DNA of 64,000 nucleotides from Branchiostoma lanceolatum (taxonomy: Eukaryota > Chordata > Leptocardii > Amphioxiformes > Branchiostomatidae), in the NCBI RefSeq assembly GCF_035083965.1, contig NC_089739.1, forward strand, positions 5,152,198-5,216,197, written 5' to 3'. The translations under genes and the position numbers were made by a program. The notes beneath the pieces are model-generated. The model saw only the letters and a program-made list of their open reading frames with translations, had not been told where the DNA came from and searched no databases. Below, one piece after another: positions 1-12,124 of the stretch; position 1 is the first letter of the stretch, and each line of letters opens with the position of its first letter.

Positions 1-155
1 GATCCGCTAGGAGGCGTAAGTGATGCGTCGACCGGTTCATTTTGCCCAAAGTATAGGTTTAGGGATCTAAAAATAATCGATTGCAATAACAAGTACTATT
101 TTGCCCTTTCCTCCTTCTATCTTACTTTAAAGGCTTCTTTCCCTCTTTATCCCTC

Positions 156-161
156 TTTCTC

Positions 162-250
<89 letters not shown>
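156..250 (+). repeat. (CT)n microsatellite
   Basis: Almost uninterrupted CT dinucleotides. Confidence 0.97.
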
Positions 251-738
251 TTTACTCTTTGTCTGACATCACGCTGTGTTTGAAGAACTACTCACGACCT
301 CCGAGTCTGCAAGGGTCGTCATAGCAACCGACTAGTCTGACGTCACATCGGAAGAGACTTTCTGAAGCCCGGTGCGTCTCTCTGTAGTGTATATATTACG
401 TTGTGGCGAATTTTCTGGAATCTGACAGATTTGCAGAGAGAGGACCATGCGTTTTCACAAATAAGCTAAAGCCCTGTTAGGCGCATTGAAAAGTAGGATT
501 GCTCTCTCGTGCTCGTTCCAACCGTACGTTGCGCTTCTTCTTTTTAGAATTGAAGCCACGTTTTGAATTTTAACTAAATAAACTGATCTAGAGCCATGGC
601 CACTCGGGATAAGGGGCGGCCGTGTAGGCGTGTCATGATATGCACTTCAAAAGTGTTTCGCTAGGTGACGTTTTTAATCGACGTCGCTCTTTGGTTTGTC
701 ATAACAGGCAATAAGGAATTCATTCCGTTCACACAGAG

Positions 739-745
739 ACACACA

Positions 746-805
<60 letters not shown>
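739..805 (+). repeat. (CA)n microsatellite
   Basis: CA dinucleotide run with one TA interruption. Confidence 0.97.
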
Positions 806-807
<2 letters not shown>

Positions 808-1462
808 TCATAAAAAAGAGGCCTGTTGTCAACGTTTTTCACGATCTTTCATTTATCTTCGTAAAGACAGTTGAAGCCTGGTAGTCGGCTGGTACCATGT
901 AATAAATATGGGAACTTCACATACTAATGTTCTTGTGCCAAAACAACCTCATTTTCTCACTTGTCCATTCGTAGCTTTTGAGTCAAAGTTCACAAAACAC
1001 ACTGGCATATCATCAATCTACATCCGAGGAGAAAGACACTATTTGTTATTCTAAGAGAGATAGTCCCAACGTCTGCCAACTTGTTTTCAATCAGGAAAAC
1101 CAGAACATCAGCTAGGTGGCCCTAACGGTCAATTGTCAATGCACAATTTAGCCGGTTAGATTCAGCTATAGATTCAGTTTTATTTCTCATGACCTTGCAT
1201 GTGACAATTTCATAGAAATATGCACATGAAATGCGTCATAATTTACAAAGCGCTCATTATTTGTAAAATTCACTATGTGAAAATTGTCTAAAACATTATG
1301 AGTTTAAAATAACATCGCTCGAACAGAAAATAAGGCGCCAGTCCAACTTTCCCTTATACATAAACAACTTTAACAACTTGACAGTTCTAGCAGTTGAGAT
1401 TACATTAGTGGCTTAATGGTCATCCGTAACACAGTACAGTAAAAACTTGTGTCAACAGTCAG

Positions 1463-2030
1463 TGTGGTAGAGCAGTTTTAATGCTCGGGGAATAAAGGAA
1501 TCATGTCTCTTGGATTTACTCCTTGTCAGTGCCCGGTAGCAGCCTCCACGACGCAGGTTGTAGCAGTTGACCTGGGGCGTGGCGATGAACTCGTTCAGCG
1601 GAGAGCTACTGTCCCGGAGTATGTTGCGCAACTGGCAGCGTCACGTCTGCTGGACAGTGAAGGCAGAGAGTCCACGGGGATTCCGATGAGTCTCAGACAG
1701 CGTTTCTGAACGGCTTCAAGCATGTTGGAGAGGTATTTCGGTAGTCCTCCCCACACAGGGCTGCCATACTCCAGGAGAGGACGTACGGATGTCAGATAAA
1801 TCTGAATCAGAACATCAACAGGGAGTCCAGCCTTCTTAGCCGCAGCAAGGTAGTATACACGTGGACGAGATTTTCTCAACACGAAATGAACGTGTACATA
1901 CCAGATAAGGTTGGCGGTGATGTGTACTCCAAGGAGTTTGAAAGACGTAGTCCTCTGGATCACGTGACCAGCTAAAGTTGGGTGGGGAGGGACAGGAATG
2001 TCTTTTTTTTATATCATTGGCCACTGTTGT
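1463..2030 (-). pseudogene. CR1/jockey-type LINE reverse-transcriptase 3' fragment
   Basis: Minus-strand translation gives SFKLLGVHIT, then an RT-C-terminal segment with VRPLLEYGSPVWGG and LEAVQKRCLRLIG, typical of non-LTR retrotransposon RT C-termini. A frameshift near 1620 moves the frame to LRNILRDSSSPLNEF and the terminal FIPRALKLLYHTD. The 5' part is missing. A dead copy. Confidence 0.85.
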
Positions 2031-3442
2031 TAACAATGTTATACTAACTTATAAACAACAGAATCGAAGCTGAGGCTTAATAGGAGACTGACCTTCAACT
2101 AGCTAGTAAATAAAGTTAAAAGTACAAGTACAGTGCAAAATCCGTGTCTTATATTCGTACGTATACGTTATTCAATTAGAAATTAGCTATAGATTTCAGA
2201 CAATGACACATTGAGTATCAAACCTAATAAAGCGGTGTAAAAGTTGATGGCCTTCCCCTCTTACAGAACTGCAGTGATTTTATGTCTTTGTCAGGTCGCC
2301 ATGTTGGGGAGGGGGGCTATCAGTTTCTCTCAGTAGTAAAGAGACTTAAGATATTCATCTTACAAGTGATCTTATAGACCACATGGAAATGCCCCTACTT
2401 GGTTGGTACTTGCACTTTGCAATTATTTACGTTTGGCCTTCTGTCACAATGGCTTATGTTTCAGGTGCCAACTTTGAATGTTAGCATAGGTGTTCAAGAA
2501 CTGACGTCTTTCGACGGAACGTTTACATATTTACACTGGTTAAAGGAGGTACGTGATTTGGCGTGATTGTCAGTGGAAATAGTCTGTGACTGCGGTTTAC
2601 GCAAGACAGGATCGTTGAGTCTGGCGCCGACGCTGAAGTGAGTTTAATTGTTGTCTCAGGTTGCCAGTCTGGCATTGTGCTTCTACCCTTGAGAAATTGC
2701 ACTTGTAACGCTCAAAGTTCCAGGCATCTTGCCAGTCTGGCATTCGCATCTGTTACTGTCTGTGCCCATGAGAATGCACCTGTAACACATGTACATTGAT
2801 TAGTATCCGCGACGGTTTCTGGTAAGGGTCAACTGATACCAATCTGGCAAAAGAATGAACCATCATTTCTTACTGTGACATGCCGATATCATTGATTACC
2901 TTTGTCACTGATGCTATACACTTTATATTTCTTCTCCAGTCCCGTGGATACAAAGATATAACAATTTTAAAGGTCATATGATGCTATATCCATCAATCGT
3001 ATATTCCTATATTCAATATTGCAATCAATGCAGTCGTACGAAGTTGAGTTTTTTTTTTCTTTCGGATATCCTTGCGTTAACAGATAAAGTAAGTTGAATT
3101 TTGATACTATCGACATCTACCTTGTAGTCTCATCTGTACACGTGTCCGTATGAACCTTGGCCATCATTTCTTTCAACAGCCAGGCTGGTGTTTTCGTCGC
3201 TGTTTCAGCTTTGTATATATTAGTTGTTTTTCTTCTCCGTGGGAAAAAGAACGCCGTAGACCGTCTGTGTGTTTTTGGAAGTGCTACTTGGACTTTGACG
3301 CCAACAATCACAATGGTGAGCAAATCTTTCAATGAGCAAGTCAGAAGTTTTCGCTTTGGTGGTCATTTTTGACATTTGTGTATCTCATGTTTATATACGG
3401 TGTGTGAACTGCTGTGAGAAAGAATTTTCATCATCAGTTGAT

Positions 3443-3660
3443 CGTAGCTTGCGTTGTCCAATGGTAAGTAACCTTGCCGCTGGACCAAGAAGTCGTGAGT
3501 TCGAATCCTGGCTGTGTCGCTCACCCGACAAGCGTGCTACTGGAAAGGGAATATTAAGGGATGCGGTCCTTGGAACTCGGGGTTAAGCCGTGGTCCACTG
3601 TTCATTTGAATTGTGCTTGACGAAAAGAGCCAGGGGAATTTCCCTGGTTCAATGTACCTG
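3443..3660 (+). mobile_element. tRNA-derived SINE, second family
   Basis: tRNA-like head GTTGTCCAATGGTAAGTAAC with B box GAGTTCGAATCC near 3500. An unrelated body follows, including ATTAAGGGATGCGGTCCTTG. No cloverleaf closes, so it is not a tRNA gene. Confidence 0.65.
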
Positions 3661-4320
3661 TAAATACTGTACCTAGTGTCTGTCTTCTCAGTTACGACCT
3701 GTGGAATATTAGCTTCAGTGAGCTTAACTGGTTTGAGATCACAGCTGCGTAGATATTTTGCTTCCGCAAGGCACAACTACAACGCACAGTCTGCATTTTC
3801 TTTGAGCATCAGTTTAGAAAGGGAAATTCGTATTGCTGTTTTTGTCAATCTTTTTGTGCTGAACGCTTTAGTTATCTAGGACAAAGCTCGGACATTTCAA
3901 TGATTCTTTTGATTCGTCATGAAGTTCTTCTTTCAATCATAAATCTCTAGGTCTGTTGTTAGAGTTTTGACCTATGTTCTAGAAGTATGACCAAAGAGAT
4001 ACCGTACATTTTAACTTTACATTAATGTGGGGACGATTCATCTTCTGAAGTCTAAGCAAATACATGCCCATTTTTATAACTAGTACTGCCTTCGATGTAG
4101 AAATGTCCAATGGTGATCCAAGATAGCTAGAGTATGTCGTTTTGTAAAAGAAAAACATGTTCTTAGCCATACCGGATCACAATTAAGACCAAGCTATATG
4201 TCACATTTAGATAAACTGAGGCCAAAACATAAGCTTTCGATTTGATACTAAACTGACCAATATCAAACAGTAAATACAACGCGTGGTTCATGTTCATGTT
4301 GAAGATAGGGATGCAGCCAC

Positions 4321-4380
4321 AATAATCCGTGGAAATTAGACCATGATAGAAAAACATGGCCAAATTCACCACGGACTATT
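4321..4380 (-). ncRNA. Candidate hairpin RNA, H family, copy 1
   Basis: On the minus strand the outer 12 bases AATAGTCCGTGG pair fully with CCACGGATTATT using one G-U pair; GGCCATG/CATGGTC closes the top. The hairpin is 60 nt with a ~9-nt loop. Confidence 0.4.
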
Positions 4381-4429
4381 GCGGTAGCTCATAGTAAAAG
4401 GCAAACGTATAGTCCCATAGCCTGTTTGA

Positions 4430-4650
4430 GGCCGTAGGGGTAGTGGGTTGTCATCCACTGTGTCTAGGACAAGGTATCCTCTCCTTCCACCGCCCTTTAC
4501 CTCCCCAACCGAACTCAGGTACCCATTTCTACACCTGGTTGGTGTGAGAAAAGTCGTGTTAAATGCCTTTCATAACGGCACAACATCGATGGCATGTCAG
4601 AGGATTCGAACCGAGGACCTCTTGATTCTGGAGTCTGGACCTTATAAAAC
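4430..4650 (-). mobile_element. tRNA-derived SINE, third family
   Basis: The minus strand reads a B box CGGTTCGAATCCTC near 4605, then TGTGCCGTTATGAAAGGC and AATGGGTACCTGAGTTCGG, a SINE body. A 5' relative lies at 7191-7345 (TTGTGCCCTTGGGAAAGG). Confidence 0.65.
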
Positions 4651-4899
4651 ACAAAGGAGTACTATGTTTACCATGTCAGAGATAGTAGTTACAAAATGGG
4701 CTAATAGTGCACCAACGAGAACTTTAACTTAACCCATCGAAATCTGCCAAACCCCCGTCACAACATCTTTCAACCTCAAGTCAAGTACACGTGGCACGTG
4801 TCTAACAGGAAAATTACAGATAGAACCAAAAGACGTGAATTCCAAATTTCATGTTGATGTGAATTCCAAGTTTCATGGTGGAGAGGGGGGTACAACGAG

Positions 4900-4959
4900 A
4901 ACCCGAGGAGATTAGGCCATGGAGCTTGACAGAAAACATGGCCTAAATCACCACGGATT
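4900..4959 (-). ncRNA. Candidate hairpin RNA, H family, copy 2
   Basis: AATCCGTGG/CCTCGGGTT (one G-U, one U-U) and GATT-AGGCCATG/CATGGCCTAATC form the longest stem of the family. A G-C pair stands where other copies have G-U. Confidence 0.4.
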
Positions 4960-5053
4960 CATGGTGTAGCCTAGATCTATTGAAATAGTGGTGGCGTAAT
5001 GGTAGGGCCTTTGGCCCAGAAGCTCAGAAGCCAGAGGTCCTGGATAATGCTGA

Positions 5054-5244
5054 GGTCACAATCCCCAACCAGGGGCCCGGCCGGGCAGTTAGCGGAAACG
5101 ATAAGTATGATATAAAAGACTACAAAACACAAAACGCACAAAAAATTAATAATGAGCAACATTTGCGCATATTCGTGACATGAATTGTTTGATTTTTTTT
5201 TTTCACGCGAACAGCCCTGTTGGCCCCGGTTTGGAAATGTGACC
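5054..5244. mobile_element. GGTCACATTTCC foldback, copy 2
   Basis: GGTCACAATCCCCAACCAGG with GGGCCCGGCCGGGCAGTT at the left, GGCCCCGGTTTGGAAATGTG at the right. Interior similar to 9801-9990. Confidence 0.7.
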
Positions 5245-5284
5245 TTATCCTAAGAATTTCATTTCATTTTCAGAATCTGGAGTC

Positions 5285-5589
5285 CCATGACTTGTCCCTT
5301 TGACGTTGTGCCCTTGGGAAATATAAAGGCACTCAACACAAATTTCCTCACTTCCTTGAGATGAAACTGGGTACTAGCTTTTGTTAGGGACGTCCCCGGA
5401 TAGGACGTTCAATGGAGGTTCCGTGTTTGAGGAGATCTAGAGCCACACCTCGAGCCCGTAAAATAACAGTATGCACATACATTGTGTCGTAAAGATTAGG
5501 GGTATTCCAGGCGTGAGGATCAAATGAATCTGTCTCGATATGCAGCGTGTACTCTTCAGTACAAATTTGGTGTACAATACAAACAATAA
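5285..5589 (+). mobile_element. SINE family A, truncated
   Basis: Shares the GTTAGGGACGTCC, GGAGGTTCCGTGTTTGAGG and ATATGCAGCGTGTACTCTTC body and the ACAATACAAACAA 3' end with the copy at 60950-61322. Confidence 0.75.
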
Positions 5590-6042
5590 AGCAAACAAAT
5601 AGACAAAGAAGCAATTCTTTATAAAATCAATCTCATCTTCCTGTAAAGTACGGATAAATTAGACACGATAGGTCACGTCGGCGAGTGTATATGTCGTCAA
5701 ATCATTAGATATAGAATATTTGCGAACAAAAAACTATACTCATAGTCTGGTCCTACATCTTCTTCTCAGTAACAACTGATAGACTATTTTCATCACTGAA
5801 TCAGAGTATTTGCAAACCCCGCTTCCTTGATGCTTGATGCTTGATTGTTTAAACAGAGATTCGAGATTATAAGAACATGAAAATATGAAATGAAATCATG
5901 TTCTTAATAATCCCGGATCACCATCTAAACCAAACCAAGGTTTGTCTCCTCTGAGTTTGGAATCAATGTTAAGACGTTACGAGATCACGATACACATCTA
6001 GTTGAATCTTTTTAGAATGTCGTTGACGAAATGTTTAACAGA

Positions 6043-6102
6043 AATCCGAGGAAATTAGGCCATGAGACCTGATAAACAACATGGCCGTAATCACCACGGA
6101 TT
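6043..6102 (-). ncRNA. Candidate hairpin RNA, H family, copy 3
   Basis: AATCCG/CGGATT, ATTA/TAAT and GGCCATG/CATGGCC pair, with U-U mismatches, a G-U and a 15-nt loop. Confidence 0.4.
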
Positions 6103-6578
6103 CATGTAGTAATCCAGATTTCTGTCCAACCATCGTCTGGTGTTTTGATCAGTTTGAGTGAACCAGACATTTTCAGGTCGAAGATTGTCGTCTTGTTGAT
6201 ACATCAAATTCTGCGTCACCTACAACATAGATCACACCCGAAGACTAGATCTCTAGCTACCACTTTTGACAAGATGTAGCCTTTCATACGTTTGAGGATT
6301 TACATGGCCCACTAAGACTTCCTTTCTGACGTATATCATGGCAGCTTGTCGTCTGAATCTTTTGCGTATCCAGTTTTCTATGATTCGGTGCTTGAATGTT
6401 TAAACAGAGATGCGAGATTATAAGAACATGAAAATATGGAATTCGAAGGAAATCATGTTCTTAATAATCCCAGATCACCATCTAAACCAAACCAAGGTTT
6501 CTCTCCTATGCATTCAGATGTTACGAAACCATTATAGTTGAATCTTGTTAGAATGTTGTTGACAAAAGTTTCGACAAA

Positions 6579-6638
6579 AATCCGAGGAAATTAGGCCATG
6601 AGACCTGATTAACAACATGGCCGTAATCACCACGGATT
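6579..6638 (-). ncRNA. Candidate hairpin RNA, H family, copy 4
   Basis: Same stem as copy 3, differing by one base in the loop (GATTAACAA instead of GATAAACAA on the plus strand). Confidence 0.4.
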
Positions 6639-7090
6639 CATGTAGTAACCCAGATTTCTGTCTAACCATCGTCTGATGTTCTAATCAGTTGGAAGGAACC
6701 AGACATTTTCAGGTCGAAGATTGTCGTCTTGTGGATACATCAAATTCGTTGTCCTCTGAAATGTAGATCGTTCTGGTAGATAGCGTCTAAAGCTACTAGT
6801 TTTGACAAAACGTAGCCTTTTGTACTTTTGAGTTCTTACATTGTCCACTCAGACTTAATTTCTGGCGTATATCACGTCCTTAATTGCGTATTCATGTCCG
6901 TTTTCTATGATTCGGTGCTTGAATGTTCAAACAAAGATGCGAGATTATCAGAACATGAAAATATGGAAGGGAATCATGTCCTTAATAGTCCCGTATCGCC
7001 ATCTAAACCAAACCAAATCAAGGTGATGAAAATTATGATGAGAATGAATTTGAATATCAAATCGATGTCGCTGACGAAAGGTTTAACAGA

Positions 7091-7150
7091 AATCCGAGGA
7101 AATTAGGCCATGAGACCTGATAAACAACATGGCCATAATCACCACGGATT
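7091..7150 (-). ncRNA. Candidate hairpin RNA, H family, copy 5
   Basis: Same stem as copies 3 and 4, with one change (CATAATC for CGTAATC on the plus strand) at the bulge. Confidence 0.4.
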
Positions 7151-7190
7151 CATGTAGTAACCCAGGTTTCTCTCGTATGATGTTCTGGCG

Positions 7191-7345
7191 TCTATGTGTC
7201 GCAACGGTTAGAGCGTTTGGCTCAGAACCAAGTTTCGGCTTCGATACTCGCCATGCCCCGACGTTGTGCCCTTGGGAAAGGAACTTTACATGATATACCC
7301 ATCATAACGGCAAAGTGACGCCCTCCGAGCCTCTTCGGCTAATCT
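7191..7345 (+). mobile_element. SINE 5' fragment
   Basis: tRNA-like head (GCAACGGTTAGAGCGTTTGG ... TTCGATACTCGCC) followed by TTGTGCCCTTGGGAAAGG. Confidence 0.55.
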
Positions 7346-7530
7346 GTCAAAAGTGTGCCAAAAACACACACGGATTTGGTGCGCCAATGAGCCAACATCT
7401 GCCACCAAGAGACTTAATCTTTTTATCGTCTGATATTCTGAATAGAAATAACTAGAAATAAAAAGTACTGGGCTGTCGTCCTATTGTAATTTCATCCAAT
7501 ATGTTCTTTAATCAAGATTAAGATTAACTA

Positions 7531-7803
7531 ATTGGTGCGCAGAGCACGAGTAAGGTGGCTTGGACATGTTGCAAGAATGACAAGGACACGCCTCCCGCAG
7601 ATGGCATTAAACTGGGTACCACAGGGGAAAAGAAGGATGGGAGGTCAACAAATTACATGGAGAAAACTGTCATGAGAGACTTGGAGGAACTGGGCTTCAC
7701 TTGGGAAGGAGTGAGAAGGCAGGCTCTGGACAGAAGCGCGTGGAAAGCAGTGGTGGCCCGCATCGTCGACAGATGAAAGCGGCGACGATGATGATGATGA
7801 TGA
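7531..7803 (+). pseudogene. RTE-type LINE 3' end with GATGAT tail
   Basis: Plus-strand frames give RWLGHVARM, then (after a frameshift near 7660) DLEELGFTWEGVRRQALDR and WKAVVARIVDR before a stop. This is the familiar C-terminus of invertebrate LINE polymerases. A (GAT)n run at 7786-7803 follows, as in RTE elements. Confidence 0.8.
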
Positions 7804-7882
7804 ATTAAGATAATGTAATACACAAATATACAGTCTAAGTTCGTTTTTTTCTTGTTCTTGTTGTTGACAAGAGGTCCAACAG

Positions 7883-7940
7883 GAATCCATGGAAATTAGA
7901 CCATGAACCTTTAAAACATGGCCATAACTACCACGGATTC
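7883..7940 (-). ncRNA. Candidate hairpin RNA, H family, copy 6
   Basis: GAATCCGTGG pairs over all ten bases with CCATGGATTC using one G-U; GGCCATG/CATGGTC closes the top. It is separate from the tandem block, just after the RTE LINE tail. Confidence 0.4.
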
Positions 7941-8290
7941 TTGTCGTGGTCTATAGCTAGTCAGAGTTTTTTTTTCCAAACCTCTAGATAAGAGACAGTA
8001 CACCGAATCTAGCTGACGTCATTGTCTGCACTACGTAGTCTCAATGAACGTCTCTGTCTTCTTCTTGTTCTTCCCGGCATGCGCACTGCTCAGCCGGATA
8101 GAATTAGGATTATTAGCAGTTTGAGCATGTGTTGCTGTTAGTTACAAGTGCCGGGCAAATTTAACGAAGACATATAAAGGATAAGACTACATGGAACATA
8201 GGTAACTGATTTTTTGTGTGCAAAGGACAAGAGTGGTGGGTTTACTGTTAGCAATATTTACATACACATAAGGGAGTATGGGGGAGGGGG

Positions 8291-8490
8291 CGTCCCTCAG
8301 TTAGGACGCTAAATGGAGCTCGAGTGCCACCCATGAGCATATGTTAAGGAACCCACCACACTTATCGATAAGAGAAGGGGTTCTTCACTGTTTGGGTGGA
8401 TCAAATAAATCTGTCCGGATATGCAGCTTGTACTCTTCAGTGCAAACCTGGTGTGTTACGCCTTGAGGCGGTTTACCGGGCATACAATAC
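8291..8490 (+). mobile_element. SINE family A, 3' half
   Basis: Body and tail of the family: ACCCACCACACTTATCGATA, CTGTCCGGATATGCAGCTTG, GCATACAATACAG. Confidence 0.75.
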
Positions 8491-8896
8491 AGCCATTTGC
8501 TGTACAGCACAAAGGTGCTTTCTATTGTAAAGCTGTTAACGTTCTCAAGAATGAATTTTGGGGGTGGGGGTGAACTGTTAAGCCTTCTTACACTCTTAAT
8601 GCTAGATCAATCACGTGCCTTATTTTTAGACTTGCAATGCGTCTTTCTGTTAGACCTGAATAGCAGACATTGCAAATGGTGATTTCAGACGGCCAACACA
8701 TGAATAAATAATAACGTTTTCGATGTCACTTTTAAAACAATTACACGTGCAGGAATTGAAAGATATACCTGCGCACAGTATTGCCTCAGAAGAGCAAGTA
8801 TAATGATGATTCATATAAACATGATACGATGGGATATTTCATCTTAAAAATACAAAATCTATAATCATCCATGGCGTGTCACACCTGCATATTTGC

Positions 8897-8968
8897 GGCT
8901 CGCTGGTCTAGTGGCATGATTCTCGCTTAGGGTGCGAGAGGTCCCGGGTTCAATTCCCGGGCGAGCCC
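8897..8968 (+). tRNA. tRNA-Pro (AGG)
   Basis: Complete cloverleaf. The 7-bp acceptor stem is GGCTCGC with GCGAGCC (8961-8967). The anticodon arm is TCTCG-CTTAGGGT-GCGAGA with anticodon AGG. The T arm has GGTTCAATTCC (B box) inside a CCCGGG/CCCGG stem. The discriminator is C8968. T7 at 8971-8977 is a Pol III terminator. No intron is seen. Confidence 0.96.
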
Positions 8969-8970
8969 TG

Positions 8971-8977
8971 TTTTTTT
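8971..8977 (+). terminator. Pol III T-run terminator of tRNA-Pro
   Basis: Seven T residues three bases after the tRNA 3' end. Confidence 0.85.
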
Positions 8978-9154
8978 AAACATCTTAACTTTTAAGATAC
9001 GCACATGTATTGAAAGCAATTTCGACAAATGACAGGCATTTAAAGCTATTTCGACAAAAGGACAGACATAGAAAGATGTAGCGGAACAATTTCACGGAGG
9101 TTCTTATCTGTGGATGCTTTTAGAGGAAATGGTATTGGATAGGGCACACACTCT

Positions 9155-9794
9155 TAAGCGGGTATCGCACTGGACAACGCCAAATTGCACCAGACATTCC
9201 GGCGCAAATTGGTGCAAATCGGCGTACTTTGTCGCCTGAAATTGCAACTTTGAAATGTTAAAAAGATTCGCAATTCGCAAGATGGCGCAAATGGATACGT
9301 ATACAGATTCATACATTTCACAATATCTTACTGATGTTGCGGCAAAGACTATAATTTAACATCCTTTCGTCACTGCAAATCGCTTTTTTTTGTGTGCATT
9401 TCTTATAATCATTGCACACTGGTTCTTGATTCGGTAGCAACACTGCGATTTCTAATAATCTGCTCCTATGGGCTTCAGACGCAAAGTGCGACCTCTCAAA
9501 TTCGCCAAGATGGCGCATGCGCAGTTTCCTCAGAGCGCGGTTTGGTGCAGTTCAGTTCAGTGAGATACCAGTGTACATTGTTTTAGATTCAATGGCGACA
9601 CCACAATTGTCAAAGAAGTTATCTTGTATCTGATGATTTGGAGCCGAAACAGAGACAGTGACATTCTGGGCGTGGCCACTTTGTTTTCAGAGGCCATGTA
9701 TTCTATCCGCACAAGGAAGAAATTGGCGAAAATTCGTAAAGTTGCCGCAATAATTTGTCCCAATTAGGCGCCGTTCAGTGAGATACCTGCTTTA
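9155..9794. mobile_element. AAGCGGGTATC TIR element, composite
   Basis: Starts TTAAGCGGGTATCGCACTGG and ends CAGTGAGATACCTGCTTTA. The GGCGCAAATT phrase recurs inside. A second end-like CAGTGAGATACC at 9556 suggests two overlapping copies. Confidence 0.6.
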
Positions 9795-9800
9795 TGCTAG

Positions 9801-9990
9801 GGTCACATTTCCAAGCCGGGGCCCGGCCGGGCAGTTTGCCGGAACAAAAAGTACGACATAGAAGACAACAAAAGACATATAGCGTGAAAATGGTTATTCA
9901 TAAGCATGATCCGTGTATATTTCTTGATATGAAATTTTATTTTACGTTCCCGCAAACATCCCGGCCGGGCCCCGGTATGGAAATGTGACC
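9801..9990. mobile_element. GGTCACATTTCC foldback, copy 1
   Basis: GGTCACATTTCC..GGGGCCCGGCCGGG at the left pairs with CCCGGCCGGGCCCC..GGAAATGTGACC at the right. Confidence 0.8.
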
Positions 9991-11439
9991 GAAGCTTTAG
10001 AGAGCAATCCCAGAGACGGGTTTAAAGGAGAACTACATATATATAGTCAAGGGCCTATGCTCAAATAGGGGTGAAGATCCGAAGAAGAAGTATAAACGAA
10101 AAATACTAGTAGTCCCTTATTATGCTGAGATGACCTACCCAGTTTTCCGTACGGGAACAGGTTCTCTATCGTGCCGGGCTGACGGCCGCTTCTGCTCGGG
10201 ACCACGGCGAGGGGTGCCCTGTAGACGACAGTCCATCGCTACGGCAGGCCTCCATTCCCGATCAAAAAAAGTCAAAGGAGAGTTATATTCTCAGATGAAC
10301 GTGTGTACTTGAAACCTGTGCCAGGGTATTAACTGGCAAAAAAGACGGCTAACTTCAAGACCGACGATGGCATAGCATTGCAACATGTCAGAATCGTCGT
10401 GTCCGAAGACGATAGGAGGAGGCACCGGGACGACTGGAATTTGGACTCGGCGCTTCGACGCTTGGGCACCGGCAAAAGTCGGTCCCGGGGGCGTCTACCG
10501 GGAAAACTTCAGAACAATAACGTCGATTTCCTTCTCTGAGCTTTTTCATGATTAGCACTGTGACTTATACCATTGGAAAGCTTGTTTATTTTACTTTATA
10601 ATGATATCTTACATGTATTTGAAATGATTATGATTATGAAGGCAATGACTCATTTCGTGGGTGGGCCCGGTCCACATTTCTCTGCCAGATTCAGTCACTA
10701 TGAAATCAATTTTCAAACTTTTTTTGTGCCAGGTTCTCAAGAACGAGGCATCCCTTGAGGTAAAAGTTGAACTTTTGAAACTTGAAGACAATCACGATCC
10801 TCGTAACTGTTGTGAAGAAAGGTCGGGAACAAGTGCAAGGTACACAAAGACGTCTCTTGGCTTCGATGATATCTCTCGTCTTAAAGAAACATACATCTCG
10901 GCGTCTTCAGGTAGAGAAAACGCCATCGTATGCTCATTTCTTTTCCAGATGGTGTTGTTTTCAAGCTGAAGGAACCAGATTTTGACGTCTTCGGTTCGCT
11001 GAACTTTCAAATATCTTCCACCTTTCTCTGCATACTGTACACAGTACCGGCCACCTTTTTTTTTTATAAATCTTAGTTTTCAAACCAAAGTTTCATACGC
11101 TTTTCTATGATTAGTGGATATATTGAAATATCTTCTTTTTTTCTTTGCACGTGTTGCCATGGAGATTAATCGAACGTCGAGGTCAAGGGTCAACCAGCTG
11201 CTTTGCGACGTAAAAAGCGGCGCATTTTTCAAGGATGTGCCCTGATATTTCGCTACTTTTGTAATTGGTCGGGAGTCATAAGAAATATCCATTGAAAAGG
11301 CTTTTTAGATATTGAATTTTAATCTCTGATGAGTTACCGTTGAACTTTCCTGTTACATGAGAGTAAAGCAAATACTACGCAGCATCTCATTTGGTCACAT
11401 TAAGATTAAAACATGCATATACTAGTAGTCATATGTGTC

Positions 11440-11595
11440 ACTAAGTGTGTTCGTGTGTCTGTGTGCCGTGTGTATGCGTTTGTATGTATGTCGGTGTGTG
11501 TGTACGTGTGTGTGTTTGCATATGTGTGTGTAGGTTTGTATTGGTGTATGTACAGTTGTATGTGTGTGAGTGTTGAGTATGTACGTGTGTGTGTG

Positions 11596-11640
<45 letters not shown>
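11440..11640 (+). repeat. TG-rich tract followed by (CT)n
   Basis: Impure TG repeats at 11440-11596, then pure CT at 11598-11639. Confidence 0.95.
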
Positions 11641-11642
<2 letters not shown>

Positions 11643-12124
11643 AGGAGACCAACTAACGTGATAAAACAAAAAGTAAGAAAGTAATCAAGATTCATCAGTA
11701 CCATGACAAGAGCAGGAAAATCATTGGTACAGAGGAAAACATGCCAGAGTAGCTGTAGATTTTAACCGGGGAGTTCTGTGCAAGTACTTGGGCCGTAGAA
11801 GCGATTGCCCCGCCAGGCTTCTTACGGCGGTACGGCACAGTAGTTACTTGTACAGCAAAGAACTTCAGTAAGACCCTGTAACCATTGTGCACGCAGAAAC
11901 ATTGAACACACTAAACAGTTTATCATAAGGCAAGCATTAAATCTTTTATCATAATTGTTCTTTCATCATGAAGATGGTTTTGTTACACCGTCTTCAGAAA
12001 GAATACAACATACCCCTTTATGAAGGGGCAATGATTGTTGATTTAGTGTTTATTACACCATTTTCAGCGGATGCCCATACCGCTCAACTTGTAGCAGCCT
12101 TACGCAGTTAAAATCCTGTTTCTA

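Larger units (their letters stand above)
5843..7170 (+). repeat. ~530-bp tandem segment repeated 2.5 times
   Basis: The phrase GTTTAAACAGAGATKCGAGA begins units near 5843, 6389 and 6916. Each unit contains a J hairpin (5865-5912, 6416-6469, 6943-6990: GATTATAAGAACATG / CATGTTCTTAATAATC) and an H hairpin about 130 bases later. A diverged single unit may lie at 4140-4380. Confidence 0.8.

Noticed and set aside
3460..3515. tRNA gene on the plus strand
   Set aside because: B box only; the arms do not close and a SINE body follows.
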